This document shows, piece after piece, positions 1 through 7,796 of a DNA stretch of 64,000 nucleotides. A program made the position numbers and the translations under genes. Under the pieces are notes generated by a model. It ran no database searches, was not told the DNA's origin, and saw only the letters and a list, made by a program, of their open reading frames with translations. This DNA is from DYFT01 sp041695085. Its GTDB lineage: Bacteria > Bacteroidota > Ignavibacteria > UBA10030. The stretch spans positions 124,001 to 188,000 of the forward strand of contig JBGFRO010000003.1 of assembly GCA_041695085.1 (NCBI GenBank), given 5' to 3'. Position 1 is the first letter of the stretch; every line of letters begins with the position of its first letter.

Positions 1-1
1 T

Positions 2-907
2 TCGCACGAGTCGAGTGTCGGATGTCCTCACAAGTGCAATTTCTGCGGAGTGGTCGATGTGTTTCACAGTCGCTGGCGCGCGGAGGAGCCGGAACGAACC
101 CACGAGGTGGTCCGTCTCCTCAAGCATCGTTATGGGATGCAAGGAATCGAGTTTCACGATAGTGACTTCTTCGTTTCTCAACGGCGCGCGCACGCACTGA
201 GCGAACTCCTCGCCGACGAAAAGATCGCCTGGTGGGCCGAAGGAAGAATCGACACGCTTCTCCAGTACGATTTGACGACGTGGGAAGCGATGAGGCGAAG
301 CGGGCTCAAAATGATCTTCTTCGGAGCGGAATCAGGTTTAAATGAATCATTGAAAATGATGGATAAAGGAGGAGTGACGGTCGAGAAGACCAAAGAAATC
401 GCTGCACTCTGTGCAACGTACAATGTTCAACCGGAATTTTCGTTTGTGATGGGAAGTCATCCGACGAAGACACGCGAAGAGATCGACGCAACAATACGCT
501 TGATTTACGAGTTGATCGATATCAATCCTCAATCGGTAATTCATCCTTTTATCTACACTCCGGTGCCCTTCGGTACGATCTACGAAAAGGCTGTGGAAGG
601 AGGACTTGCCTATCCAAAGAACCTCGACGCTTGGGAACGACGCGAATGGCAGCAATATACTCTGCGGCGGCGACCCCACACGCCGTGGCTCACAAATTCG
701 CATTACCGGAGGATCGTGAACTTTCGGGCTGTCCTGCAAACTTATCGCCCGAAGCTGAATGACCTCCCTCTTTCACGATGGAGAGTCATGATCCTCCGAT
801 TATTCAGCTCGTGGCGCTACCATCTCCGGTATTTCTGGGGTGCTTATGATCTCCGACTCTTGTTGCGGCTGTTTGGCCAGCCGATAAGACCGGAAGGAGG
901 GTTTTGA
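2..907 (+). CDS. Radical SAM protein, C-terminal part (5' end outside window)
   Basis: Radical S-adenosylmethionine enzyme of the COG1032-like group, which often carries an N-terminal B12-binding domain; that part lies outside the window, so cobalamin dependence cannot be judged. Reading from base 2, without a start codon, the frame gives the iron-sulfur motif C-P-H-K-C-N-F-C. The three cysteine codons lie at 23-25, 35-37 and 44-46. The segment FFGAESGLNESLKMMDKG is typical of the group. The C-terminal 60 residues are basic and aromatic, as in membrane-lipid or tetrapyrrole-modifying members. The stop TGA is joined to the next start (TGATG), so it is translationally coupled to the methyltransferase. 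Substrate unknown. Confidence 0.85.
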   Translation, partial: SHESSVGCPHKCNFCGVVDVFHSRWRAEEPERTHEVVRLLKHRYGMQGIEFHDSDFFVSQRRAHALSELLADEKIAWWAEGRIDTLLQYDLTTWEAMRRSGLKMIFFGAESGLNESLKMMDKGGVTVEKTKEIAALCATYNVQPEFSFVMGSHPTKTREEIDATIRLIYELIDINPQSVIHPFIYTPVPFGTIYEKAVEGGLAYPKNLDAWERREWQQYTLRRRPHTPWLTNSHYRRIVNFRAVLQTYRPKLNDLPLSRWRVMILRLFSSWRYHLRYFWGAYDLRLLLRLFGQPIRPEGGF

Positions 908-1614
908 TGGCCTCAGCACCGCTCATCACAATTTCCGGCCTGCTACTGCGAAGGGCGTTCTCGTTCTTTTTCTATTACGGTTACGTCCGGCCACTACTAC
1001 GGCGTACAAATGAGGTCTCCATGTTTGGTCTTCGCCTGCGAGTTCCCCCGTCCGTTTTTCATCCCGGCATCTTTTACACAACGCGAATGCTGGGAGAGTA
1101 TGTGATGGGATTGAATTTGGAGGGACGGCGTGTTCTCGATATCGGATCCGGTTCTGGGCTCCTTGCTCTCCTCGCTGCTCGAGGAGGGGCGTCTGTCGTC
1201 TGTGTCGATATCAACCCTCTCGCGGTTGAAACGAGCCGGCAGAACAGCGAGAGAAATGGATTGGCCGAGCACATTCTCACCATAAAAAGCGACCTTTTCA
1301 AGAACGTGCCCGTTGAACAATTTGATCTGATCATCACCAATCCTCCTTACTATCGACGCATAGCCAGCACGCCGTTCGAGGCGGCATTTAATGGAGGGGA
1401 ACAGTTCGAGTTCTTTCAAGAGCTTTCCCGGTCCGCCCCTCGTTTCCTCAAACCGGATGGAAGACTTCTCATGATTCTCTCGAGTGATGCCAATATGCCG
1501 GCCATCCTCAACCTTTTTCGTCGAGAAGGATTCGGCGTTCGAGAGCTACGGAAGGGGCGAAAGCTCTTCGAGAAACTGATTGTTTACGAGTTGAAGGTCA
1601 GAAGCGTTAGATGA
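907..1614 (+). CDS. Class I SAM-dependent methyltransferase with NPPY motif
   Basis: Rossmann-fold methyltransferase of 235 residues. The SAM-binding loop VLDIGSGSG lies at about residues 76-84, the acidic end of strand 2 is D101, and NPPY is at 145-148. NPPY is the signature of methyltransferases acting on exocyclic or side-chain amide nitrogens (PrmC, RsmC, RlmG and TrmN6 types). The first 40 residues contain a hydrophobic aromatic stretch. The ATG overlaps the upstream TGA by one base; a TTG one codon earlier is also open but less likely. Pairing with a radical SAM protein suggests joint modification of one small molecule or lipid. Substrate not identifiable. Confidence 0.75.
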   Translation: MASAPLITISGLLLRRAFSFFFYYGYVRPLLRRTNEVSMFGLRLRVPPSVFHPGIFYTTRMLGEYVMGLNLEGRRVLDIGSGSGLLALLAARGGASVVCVDINPLAVETSRQNSERNGLAEHILTIKSDLFKNVPVEQFDLIITNPPYYRRIASTPFEAAFNGGEQFEFFQELSRSAPRFLKPDGRLLMILSSDANMPAILNLFRREGFGVRELRKGRKLFEKLIVYELKVRSVR

Positions 1615-1641
1615 AAGTTTCTTCAGAAAGAAAAAAAGTAC

Positions 1642-1670
1642 TTGACATCAGATGGGAGGTAACGTATATT
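1642..1670 (+). promoter_or_regulatory. Sigma70-type promoter of the methionine operon
   Basis: TTGACA at 1642-1647, a 17-base spacer and TATATT at 1665-1670. Transcription would start near 1677, giving a leader of about 380 bases ahead of the CoA-binding protein gene. Confidence 0.75.
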
Positions 1671-1679
1671 GGAGCCAAG

Positions 1680-1693
1680 TTTACTTAAGTAAA
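1680..1693. promoter_or_regulatory. Perfect 14-bp palindrome at the transcription start (candidate operator)
   Basis: TTTACTTAAGTAAA reads the same on both strands and lies about +3 to +16 from the predicted start of the methionine transcript. A dimeric repressor bound here would block initiation or early elongation. No regulator gene is adjacent. Alternatively it is a chance AT-rich palindrome. Confidence 0.35.
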
Positions 1694-1751
1694 GTATGCG
1701 TCACTCACGATATCAACTGACTTCATGTTGTCCCCGTCGCACAACACTCTG

Positions 1752-1827
1752 CGAAGGGCGATCACCTTTTCTGAAAGGTCTGAAAGGATAGTCGAGAACT
1801 AAGCCCTTCGACAACGTCGGCGGGCTT
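1752..1827 (+). other. Structured leader with two mutually exclusive stems
   Basis: CGAAGGGC (1752-1759) is the exact complement of GCCCTTCG (1803-1810). The 3' arm of that stem overlaps AAGCCC (1801-1806), which can instead pair with GGGCTT (1822-1827) and enclose a CGAC/GTCG inner stem at 1809-1819. The two folds exclude each other. It lies between the promoter and the SAM-I aptamer and matches no RNA class I recognise. Confidence 0.35.
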
Positions 1828-1855
1828 GATGACGATACTTCACACAACATTTGAA

Positions 1856-1972
1856 TCTCTTATCAAGAACGGCTGAGGGAACAGGCCCGACGACGCCGTA
1901 GCAACCGGTCCGAAAGGACGTCAGGTGCTAACTCCTGCCCGACCGTTAACGACGAAAGGGAAAGATGAGAGA
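1856..1972 (+). ncRNA. SAM-I (S-box) riboswitch aptamer
   Basis: Binds S-adenosylmethionine in the nascent leader and lowers expression when SAM is plentiful. Family features visible: P1 formed by TCTCTTATC (1856-1864) and GATGAGAGA (1964-1972), the AAGAACGGCTGAGGGAACAG segment, GCAACC, the AAGGACGTCAGGTGCTAACTCC region, and GAAAGGGAAAGATGAGAG at the 3' side. A terminator follows at once. It controls the CoA-binding protein gene and metY, which fits methionine synthesis by sulfhydrylation. Confidence 0.93.
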
Positions 1973-1984
1973 AGACGGATAACC

Positions 1985-2041
1985 AAACCTCTTCTTCCAC
2001 CTTCCCTTCGTCGGGAGGATTTGCAAGAAGAGGTTTTTTAT
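1985..2041 (+). terminator. Intrinsic terminator of the SAM-I expression platform
   Basis: AAACCTCTTCTT (1985-1996) pairs with AAGAAGAGGTTT (2025-2036) and is followed by a T-rich run. The 3' side of P1 is rich in GAGAGAAGA and could compete for the CTCTTCTTC arm, giving the usual antiterminator. With SAM bound, P1 is kept and the terminator forms. Confidence 0.85.
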
Positions 2042-2054
2042 TTATCACGAGTCT

Positions 2055-2603
2055 ATGGAGCCACAATTTCGATCCTGGTACGAACGCACCATGCTGGCTA
2101 CTCCTCAGTTACGGGAGGAAACACGGCTGGTACAGCACATACTTCGGAGCGTGAAGACGATTGCAATCGTCGGCATCTCAAAAAACGAGCATCGCGACAG
2201 CCACTACGTCGGCCGATACCTCCAGCGTGCGGGGTACAAGATTATTCCGGTGAATCCCACAGCAACAAGAATTCTCGGTGAACAATGCTACGCCGATCTT
2301 GCCTCTCTCCCCTTTCCGGTTGACGTGGTGAACGTGTTCCGGAAGCCTGAAGAAGCAATGTCCATTGTGCAATCGGCGGTTTTGATTCGACCGAAGGTGA
2401 TCTGGCTTCAACTCGGCGTTGGACGGCACGACGATGCCTTTCACCTCGCCTGGCGGGCCGGCTGTATCCTCATCCAGAATCGATGTATGAAGGTGGATCA
2501 TCAATTTCTCATAAGAAATCAAGCTACACCACTCATCACCACACATACTACACAAGGAGTACGCCATGAGCAGCAACGGGAAACAACGCCAGTACAGGTT
2601 TGA
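2055..2603 (+). CDS. YccU-type CoA-binding domain protein in the methionine operon
   Basis: Small Rossmann-fold protein of the CoA_binding_2 family, related to the N-terminal domain of succinyl-CoA ligase alpha. Visible marks are the nucleotide loop TIAIVGISKNEHRDSHYVGRY, then IIPVNPT, PVDVVNVFRKPEE, KVIWLQLG and GCILIQNRCMKVDH. The fold ends near residue 158; the last 24 residues overlap the start of metY by 38 bases and look unconserved. It has no strong ribosome site; ATG 2091 is an alternative start. First gene after the SAM-I riboswitch, so repressed by SAM. A CoA-ligand role in acetyl-CoA or homoserine acetylation is inference only. Confidence 0.85.
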   Translation: MEPQFRSWYERTMLATPQLREETRLVQHILRSVKTIAIVGISKNEHRDSHYVGRYLQRAGYKIIPVNPTATRILGEQCYADLASLPFPVDVVNVFRKPEEAMSIVQSAVLIRPKVIWLQLGVGRHDDAFHLAWRAGCILIQNRCMKVDHQFLIRNQATPLITTHTTQGVRHEQQRETTPVQV

Positions 2604-3897
2604 AACGCTTCAACTGCATGCGGGGCAGAAGCCGGACCCCGCAACCAACTCTCGCGCCGTCCCCATTTATCAGACAACCTCATATGTCTTCAATGACGCC
2701 GAGCATGCCGCAACGCTGTTTGCGTTGAAAGATTTTGGAAACATCTACACGCGCATCATGAATCCTACCACCGCGGTCTTTGAGGAGCGTATCACTGCTC
2801 TTGAAGGAGGCGCCGCTGCATTAGCTACTTCCTCCGGCCAGGCCGCTCAATTCCTCGCCATTTCCACAATTGCTCAAGCAGGAGAGAATATCGTGTCGAC
2901 GAGCCTGCTCTATGGCGGCACATACAACCAATTCAAAGTGACACTTCCGCGGCTGGGTATTGACGTGAAGTTCGTCGATGGCGATGCACCCGATGACTTC
3001 GCAAAGTTAATTGATGGGAAGACAAAGGCACTGTATGTCGAAACCATCGGCAACCCGAAATTGAACGTACCGGATCTTCGAGCGATTTCCGATGTTGCTC
3101 GTTCCCACGGCATTCCTCTGATTGTCGACAACACCTTTGGTGCAGGGGGCTACCTCTGCCGCCCCATTGAGCACGGGGCGGATGTCGTTGTGCACTCAGC
3201 AACAAAGTGGATTGGCGGTCACGGAACATCGATCGGTGGCGTGATCGTCGACGCAGGAACCTTCAACTGGGGAAACGGCAAGTTCCCCATCTTCACAGAG
3301 CCAAGTCCGGGATATCACGGACTCAACTTCTGGGAAGTGTTTGGAACGGGGGGTCCTTTTGGAAACATCGCATTCATCATTCGGGCGAGGGTGGAACAGC
3401 TTCGCGACCTCGGCGCGTGCCAAAGCCCCTTCAACTCCTTCCTCTTCCTTCAGGGTCTGGAAACACTATCGTTGCGCGTTCAGCGACACTGCGACAACGC
3501 TCTCCGGTTCGCTCAGTGGTTGAAAACGCATCCCCAGGTGAGCTGGGTATGGTATCCCGGACTCGAAGATCATCCGTACCACGCGAACGCGAAGAAGTAC
3601 CTCAAGAATGGATACGGAGGGATCGTGGTGTTCGGTGTGAAAGGAGGACTTGACGCTGGCAGGACGCTCATCGACAAGCTTGAACTGACAAGCTTGCTTG
3701 CGAACGTTGGCGATGCCAAGACGCTCGTGATCCATCCGGCGTCAACAACGCACCAACAATTGAGCGAGCACGAGCAGAAAGAATCGGGTGTCACGCCCGA
3801 CATGGTTCGGGTTTCCGTCGGCATCGAACACATCGACGACATCATTGAGGACTTTGACCGTGCCCTTCAAGCAACGCGACAACCCGTAGCCGTATAG
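2566..3897 (+). CDS. metY: O-acetylhomoserine aminocarboxypropyltransferase (sulfhydrylase)
   Basis: PLP enzyme of the Cys/Met metabolism family. It makes homocysteine directly from O-acetylhomoserine and sulfide. At 443 residues it has the long form typical of MetY, not the about 390 residues of MetB or MetC. The PLP lysine is K214 in HSATKWIGGHG, with D188 in VDNTFGAG binding the pyridine nitrogen; Y61 and R63 (NIYTRIMNPT) bind phosphate from the neighbouring subunit. AAGGAG lies 9 bases before the ATG. Co-transcribed behind the SAM-I riboswitch; metX, which makes its substrate, follows after 220 bases. Confidence 0.95.
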   Translation: MSSNGKQRQYRFETLQLHAGQKPDPATNSRAVPIYQTTSYVFNDAEHAATLFALKDFGNIYTRIMNPTTAVFEERITALEGGAAALATSSGQAAQFLAISTIAQAGENIVSTSLLYGGTYNQFKVTLPRLGIDVKFVDGDAPDDFAKLIDGKTKALYVETIGNPKLNVPDLRAISDVARSHGIPLIVDNTFGAGGYLCRPIEHGADVVVHSATKWIGGHGTSIGGVIVDAGTFNWGNGKFPIFTEPSPGYHGLNFWEVFGTGGPFGNIAFIIRARVEQLRDLGACQSPFNSFLFLQGLETLSLRVQRHCDNALRFAQWLKTHPQVSWVWYPGLEDHPYHANAKKYLKNGYGGIVVFGVKGGLDAGRTLIDKLELTSLLANVGDAKTLVIHPASTTHQQLSEHEQKESGVTPDMVRVSVGIEHIDDIIEDFDRALQATRQPVAV

Positions 3898-3919
3898 TTT
3901 ATCTCTCACATCACCATGT

Positions 3920-4144
3920 TCACAGAAGAAGAAGAACACCATGAGCCGGGAATGACTTCAGATTGTATATTCGACCACCATCAAAACGTCGGAAACGGAT
4001 AAGTTCGATCAGCTTGTCTCCTTCGCGCTCAACCGTTGTCCGGTGTTGGATATTCTTCAAAATCCGGTCCCCGTAAAAGGGAATTTTGAGTTTGTTCATT
4101 AGTCTGATAATCAGTGGATGTTCATGATGCACACAATCCTTCAC
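3920..4144 (-). CDS. Possible small protein or coding remnant (weak)
   Basis: A 74-codon open frame on the minus strand fills the metY-metX gap and its start overlaps the first codons of metX. The composition (KLKIPFYGDRILKNIQHRTT, then a basic region) looks protein-like and is not low-complexity. There is no clear ribosome site and I recognise no family; an internal ATG gives a 59-residue version. It may be a gene relic or chance. Apart from this frame I see no RNA structure or firm promoter in 3898-4117. Confidence 0.25.
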   Translation of the reverse strand: MKDCVHHEHPLIIRLMNKLKIPFYGDRILKNIQHRTTVEREGDKLIELIRFRRFDGGRIYNLKSFPAHGVLLLL

Positions 4145-5302
4145 AGAGATTCGAGAAGTGAACCGACCTCCGTCTCGACGCGAACGGCAACACTCTTCAC
4201 CGAGGCGAACCCGCTTCGTTTAGAAAGTGGCGTCGAACTTGCTCCAGTGTCCGTTGCGTACGAGACGTACGGTTCTCTTGATTCAACAGGCATGAACGCA
4301 GTTCTCATTTGCCACGCTCTCACGGGTGACGCTCACGCAGCCAACGTGTTGCCTCATAAAAATGGACGCGCCGGCTGGTGGGATGGAGTAATTGGACCCG
4401 GCAAGGCATTTGATACCGGCCGGTACTATGTCGTCTGCTCAAATTTTTTAGGGAGTTGTTACGGGACGACGGGACCGGCAAGCATCGACCCTTCAACAGG
4501 TCAGCCGTATGGCATTCATTTTCCGACTTTTACTGTGCGCGACATGGTGCGCGTCCAACAAGCGCTGCTGAATCATCTCGGTGTGAAGCAGCTTCGAGCC
4601 GTTGTAGGAGGATCATTGGGTGGAATGCAGGTGTTAGAGTGGGCGCTTCTCTATCCCGAGTTCGTACAGTCGATCATACCAATTGCCACGGCGGCACAAC
4701 ACTCCCCCTGGTGTATTGGCTTGAATGAAGCTGCCCGTCTGGCCATCACGAGTGATCCTGCGTGGAACGGGGGTCGATACGTTGCCCAGCCTGCCCGAGG
4801 CTTGGCATTAGCACGCATCATCGCGATGATTTCGTATCGTAGTCGCGAATCGTTCGGCCAGAGGTTCAACAGAAGCATTGCAGAACCGACGCACAGTGAT
4901 GTTGCCCGAGACTTGTTTGACGTTGACCGAGAATTGTACTCCGTCGAAAGTTACCTCCGATATCAAGGAAAGAAGCTTGTAGAACGTTTCGACGCGAATA
5001 CCTACCTCCACATCACACGAGCAATGGATCTTCATGACATAACACGCGGACGAGGAACGTTGGAGGAGACTCTCCAGAGTATTCGCGTGCCAACTCTCTG
5101 CGTGGGTATCGATACGGACGTGCTGTACCCTGCGGAGGAGCAGCGCATTATCGCATCGGGAATCCCGAATGCTGAATATGCGGAGATACGCTCGCCCCAC
5201 GGTCACGACGCATTCCTTATTGAGTTCGAGCAGTTGAATCGTGTTGTGAGCGACTTTCTCCGACGGGTGGAACAGACGATCTCGTTACCCTCCGTGCGTT
5301 GA
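4118..5302 (+). CDS. metX: Homoserine O-acetyltransferase
   Basis: Alpha/beta-hydrolase-fold acyltransferase that acetylates homoserine with acetyl-CoA, supplying MetY. The nucleophile is S166 in VGGSLGGMQ. The acid is in GIDTDVLYP (about D332/D334) and the catalytic histidine is in SPHGHDAFLIE (about H363). The early block ALTGDAHA and GWWDGVIGPGKAFDT are MetX hallmarks. Length 394 residues is normal. ATG 4118, 4124 and 4127 are all possible; none has a good ribosome site, and GATAAT at 4106-4111 could even imply a leaderless message. It lies outside the riboswitch leader unless metY transcripts read through. Confidence 0.93.
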   Translation: MFMMHTILHRDSRSEPTSVSTRTATLFTEANPLRLESGVELAPVSVAYETYGSLDSTGMNAVLICHALTGDAHAANVLPHKNGRAGWWDGVIGPGKAFDTGRYYVVCSNFLGSCYGTTGPASIDPSTGQPYGIHFPTFTVRDMVRVQQALLNHLGVKQLRAVVGGSLGGMQVLEWALLYPEFVQSIIPIATAAQHSPWCIGLNEAARLAITSDPAWNGGRYVAQPARGLALARIIAMISYRSRESFGQRFNRSIAEPTHSDVARDLFDVDRELYSVESYLRYQGKKLVERFDANTYLHITRAMDLHDITRGRGTLEETLQSIRVPTLCVGIDTDVLYPAEEQRIIASGIPNAEYAEIRSPHGHDAFLIEFEQLNRVVSDFLRRVEQTISLPSVR

Positions 5303-5310
5303 ACATCGGA

Positions 5311-5339
5311 TTGCATCTCAGTCCAAACTTGTCTATATT
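5311..5339 (+). promoter_or_regulatory. Promoter of the nucleoside salvage operon
   Basis: TTGCAT (5311-5316), 17 bases, TATATT (5334-5339). The start near 5346 would leave about 45 bases before the proposed CTG start of cdd. Confidence 0.6.
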
Positions 5340-5390
5340 TTGCGCAGCTCTTTTTGGGCATGTCGCGCGCGTTACCGAAAGGACTGAATC

Positions 5391-5825
5391 CTGCACCGCA
5401 TCTCGGCACACTACAAAGAACTCGCCCTCGCCGCCCTTCGCGCAAAAAGACGAGCCTTCGCACCGTATTCCGGATTTCACGTAGGAGCCGCACTTCTTAC
5501 AACAAGGGGGCGGATCTACACCGGCTGTAACGTTGAAATCAGCACCTACGCCTTAACGATCTGCGCGGAGCGCAACGCGATCTTCAAAGCGATCTCCGAA
5601 GGTGAACGGCGTTTTCGGGCAATCGCCGTCGTTTCCGACGACCCCTCCTTTACTCCACCCTGCGGAGCATGCAGACAAGTCCTGCTCGACCTCGCCGGCA
5701 ACATTGATTTCATCATGGTAAATGGCAAGCGCAGGCTGAAGGTGGTAAAACTCCGCACCCTTCTTCCCCATGCGTTTGGTCAGAAAAATCTTCAACGTAC
5801 ACGGTTAAAGAACAAGAAACGGTAG
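5391..5825 (+). CDS. cdd: Cytidine deaminase, probable non-AUG (CTG) start
   Basis: Zinc enzyme converting (deoxy)cytidine to (deoxy)uridine. The frame has no ATG, GTG or TTG before the conserved core. It opens after a stop at 5385-5387. CTG 5391 is preceded by AAAGGA (5378-5383) at 7 bases and gives 144 residues, the normal length. Family marks: FAPYSGFHVGAAL, GCNVEIS, zinc site C58-A-E60 with E60 as proton shuttle, and PCGACRQ (C91, C94), then LLPHAFG near the end. This is the four-cysteine-motif, homotetrameric class. The stop TAG abuts the tdk ATG. A one-base sequencing error hiding an upstream ATG (5360, another frame) is the alternative. Confidence 0.88.
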   Translation: MHRISAHYKELALAALRAKRRAFAPYSGFHVGAALLTTRGRIYTGCNVEISTYALTICAERNAIFKAISEGERRFRAIAVVSDDPSFTPPCGACRQVLLDLAGNIDFIMVNGKRRLKVVKLRTLLPHAFGQKNLQRTRLKNKKR

Positions 5826-6404
5826 ATGGATACGTTCTCCCTGCATAACGTTCCGCGCAATACAGGATGGATCGAAGTGATTTGCGGATGCATGTTCAGC
5901 GGGAAGACCGAGGAGCTGATACGCCGTGTGAGGCGGGCTCAAATCGCGAAACAACGCGTGGCGATTTTCAAACCGAGAATCGATACTCGCTACAGCGTCG
6001 AACACATTGTCTCACACAGCGAGCAATCCCTTGTGTCAACTCCAGTCGACGACGCTTCGGAAATTCTTGACTTGAGCCGGGATGCACAGGTCGTCGGAAT
6101 CGACGAGGGGCAGTTTTTCAAGCTCAATCTTGTGGATGTATGTGAGATTCTGGCCGGTCAAGGGAAGCGTGTGATCGTCGCAGGCCTCGACCAAGACTAT
6201 CGCGGCAAGCCCTTTGAGCCGATTCCGCAGCTCCTTGCCGTAGCCGAATACATCACTAAGACGCTCGCCATTTGCGTCGTGTGCGGGAATCCTGCCGACC
6301 GAACGCAAAGAAAGACTCAGCAATCCGACCGCGTGGTGGTGGGTGCCAAAGATACCTATGAAGCACGCTGCCGCACATGTTTTGAACCACCACTCGAATC
6401 CTGA
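5826..6404 (+). CDS. tdk: Thymidine kinase
   Basis: Phosphorylates thymidine and deoxyuridine with ATP. Type II bacterial form of 192 residues: P-loop GCMFSGKT (21-28), lasso and DEGQF segment with catalytic E94, and a structural zinc site C150/C153 and C182/C185. Starts one base after the cdd stop, so the two are translationally coupled. It uses the deoxyuridine made by Cdd and nucleosides brought in by the transporter that follows. Confidence 0.95.
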   Translation: MDTFSLHNVPRNTGWIEVICGCMFSGKTEELIRRVRRAQIAKQRVAIFKPRIDTRYSVEHIVSHSEQSLVSTPVDDASEILDLSRDAQVVGIDEGQFFKLNLVDVCEILAGQGKRVIVAGLDQDYRGKPFEPIPQLLAVAEYITKTLAICVVCGNPADRTQRKTQQSDRVVVGAKDTYEARCRTCFEPPLES

Positions 6405-6437
6405 CGCCTCAACTCACCTACCTCAGAAGGAAATCGT

Positions 6438-7796
6438 ATGAATCTTCTCTCAGTGCTTCACGGCGTTCTCGGGATCGCCGTGATACTTGGCATCGCCTTT
6501 TTGTTCTCCAACAACAAGAGAAAGATCAACTGGCGCCTCGTCGGTATGGGTCTCGTCATTCAAATCACATTCGGTTCACTTGTCATTAAGGGAAACGAAC
6601 TGGGTGAGGTGTTTGCCCCACTAGGCTGGCCGAAGGTCTTTTTTGGATGGATCGCAGAGGCGTTTGTCATTATACTTGGATTCACAACGGAAGGAGCGAA
6701 ATTTGTTTTTGGAAACCTTGCGATTGGTCAAGGCTTTGAAGGATCTCTTGGTTTCTTCTTTGCTTTTCAAGTCTTACCCACTATTATTTTCTTCTCTTCT
6801 TTGATGTCGGTAATGTATTACCTTGGGATTATGCAGAAGGTTGTACAAGCGATGGCGTGGATCATGGCCCGACTTATGGGAACCAGCGGCGCGGAATCGC
6901 TCTCCAACACAGCCAACATCTTTGTGGGCCAGACAGAAGCGCCATTGATGATCCGGCCCTACATCGCGCGTATGACAAATTCAGAACTTCTTACCATTAT
7001 GACAGGAGGTATGGCAACCATCGCTGGCGGCGTGATGGCAGCGTATGTGCAAATGCTGGGTTACTCATTTGCCCAGAGTCATGGCATTTCCATCGAGGCG
7101 GCACAAGTGAAGTTTGCTGCGCAGCTGTTGGGAGCATCGATCATGGCGGCACCAGCGGCCTTGCTGATTTCGAAAATTATCTTTCCTGAAACGAGCGAAC
7201 CCGAAACGAAGGGTACTGTGAAAGCCCACGTCGAAAAAAATGCGAGCAACGTCATAGAGGCAGCAGCAGGAGGAGCAGCTGATGGCCTCCAATTGGCTCT
7301 CAACGTCGGAGCTATGTTACTTGCTTTCATTGCTTTCATAGCTCTTATTAATGCGTTGCTTGGAGCAATTGGTGATTGGACTGGATTCAACGCCTTTCTC
7401 GTATCAAGCATTGGCCAACCCCTCAGTTTACAACTGGTCCTTGGTTTTGTTATGCAGTTTGTTGGATATGCGATTGGAATTCCAGCTTCCGAGGCCTTTC
7501 AGTTTGGAACACTCTTCGGAACGAAGGTTGTTCTCAACGAATTCGTTGCCTACTTGGATATGGCCAAGCTCATGAGTGAAAACAAACTTGTGAGTGAAAA
7601 GGCGATAGCAATGACAACTTTCGCTCTGTGTGGATTTGCAAATTTCTCATCAATTGCGATACAAATCGGTGGATTGAGCCCCATGGCTCCTCACCGTAGA
7701 AAAGATTTAGCAGCACTCGGCCTAAGGGCCGTTCTTGGTGGCTCACTGGCAACTTTGCTTACAGCTACAATTGCCGGTATTCTCATAGGTGGATAA
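6438..7796 (+). CDS. nupC: Concentrative nucleoside transporter (CNT/NupC family)
   Basis: Inner-membrane cation-coupled importer of nucleosides. The 452 residues begin with a Nucleos_tra2_N segment, then a gate domain and a C-terminal domain. The CNT signature GQTEAPLMIRPYI and the motif GTKVVLNEFVAY are both present. A hydrophilic loop (residues about 250-280) is longer than in E. coli NupC. Ribosome site AGAAGGAAA lies before the ATG. Placed between tdk and purine nucleoside phosphorylase, so it probably feeds both. Substrate range (pyrimidine or purine) cannot be read from sequence alone. Confidence 0.92.
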   Translation: MNLLSVLHGVLGIAVILGIAFLFSNNKRKINWRLVGMGLVIQITFGSLVIKGNELGEVFAPLGWPKVFFGWIAEAFVIILGFTTEGAKFVFGNLAIGQGFEGSLGFFFAFQVLPTIIFFSSLMSVMYYLGIMQKVVQAMAWIMARLMGTSGAESLSNTANIFVGQTEAPLMIRPYIARMTNSELLTIMTGGMATIAGGVMAAYVQMLGYSFAQSHGISIEAAQVKFAAQLLGASIMAAPAALLISKIIFPETSEPETKGTVKAHVEKNASNVIEAAAGGAADGLQLALNVGAMLLAFIAFIALINALLGAIGDWTGFNAFLVSSIGQPLSLQLVLGFVMQFVGYAIGIPASEAFQFGTLFGTKVVLNEFVAYLDMAKLMSENKLVSEKAIAMTTFALCGFANFSSIAIQIGGLSPMAPHRRKDLAALGLRAVLGGSLATLLTATIAGILIGG

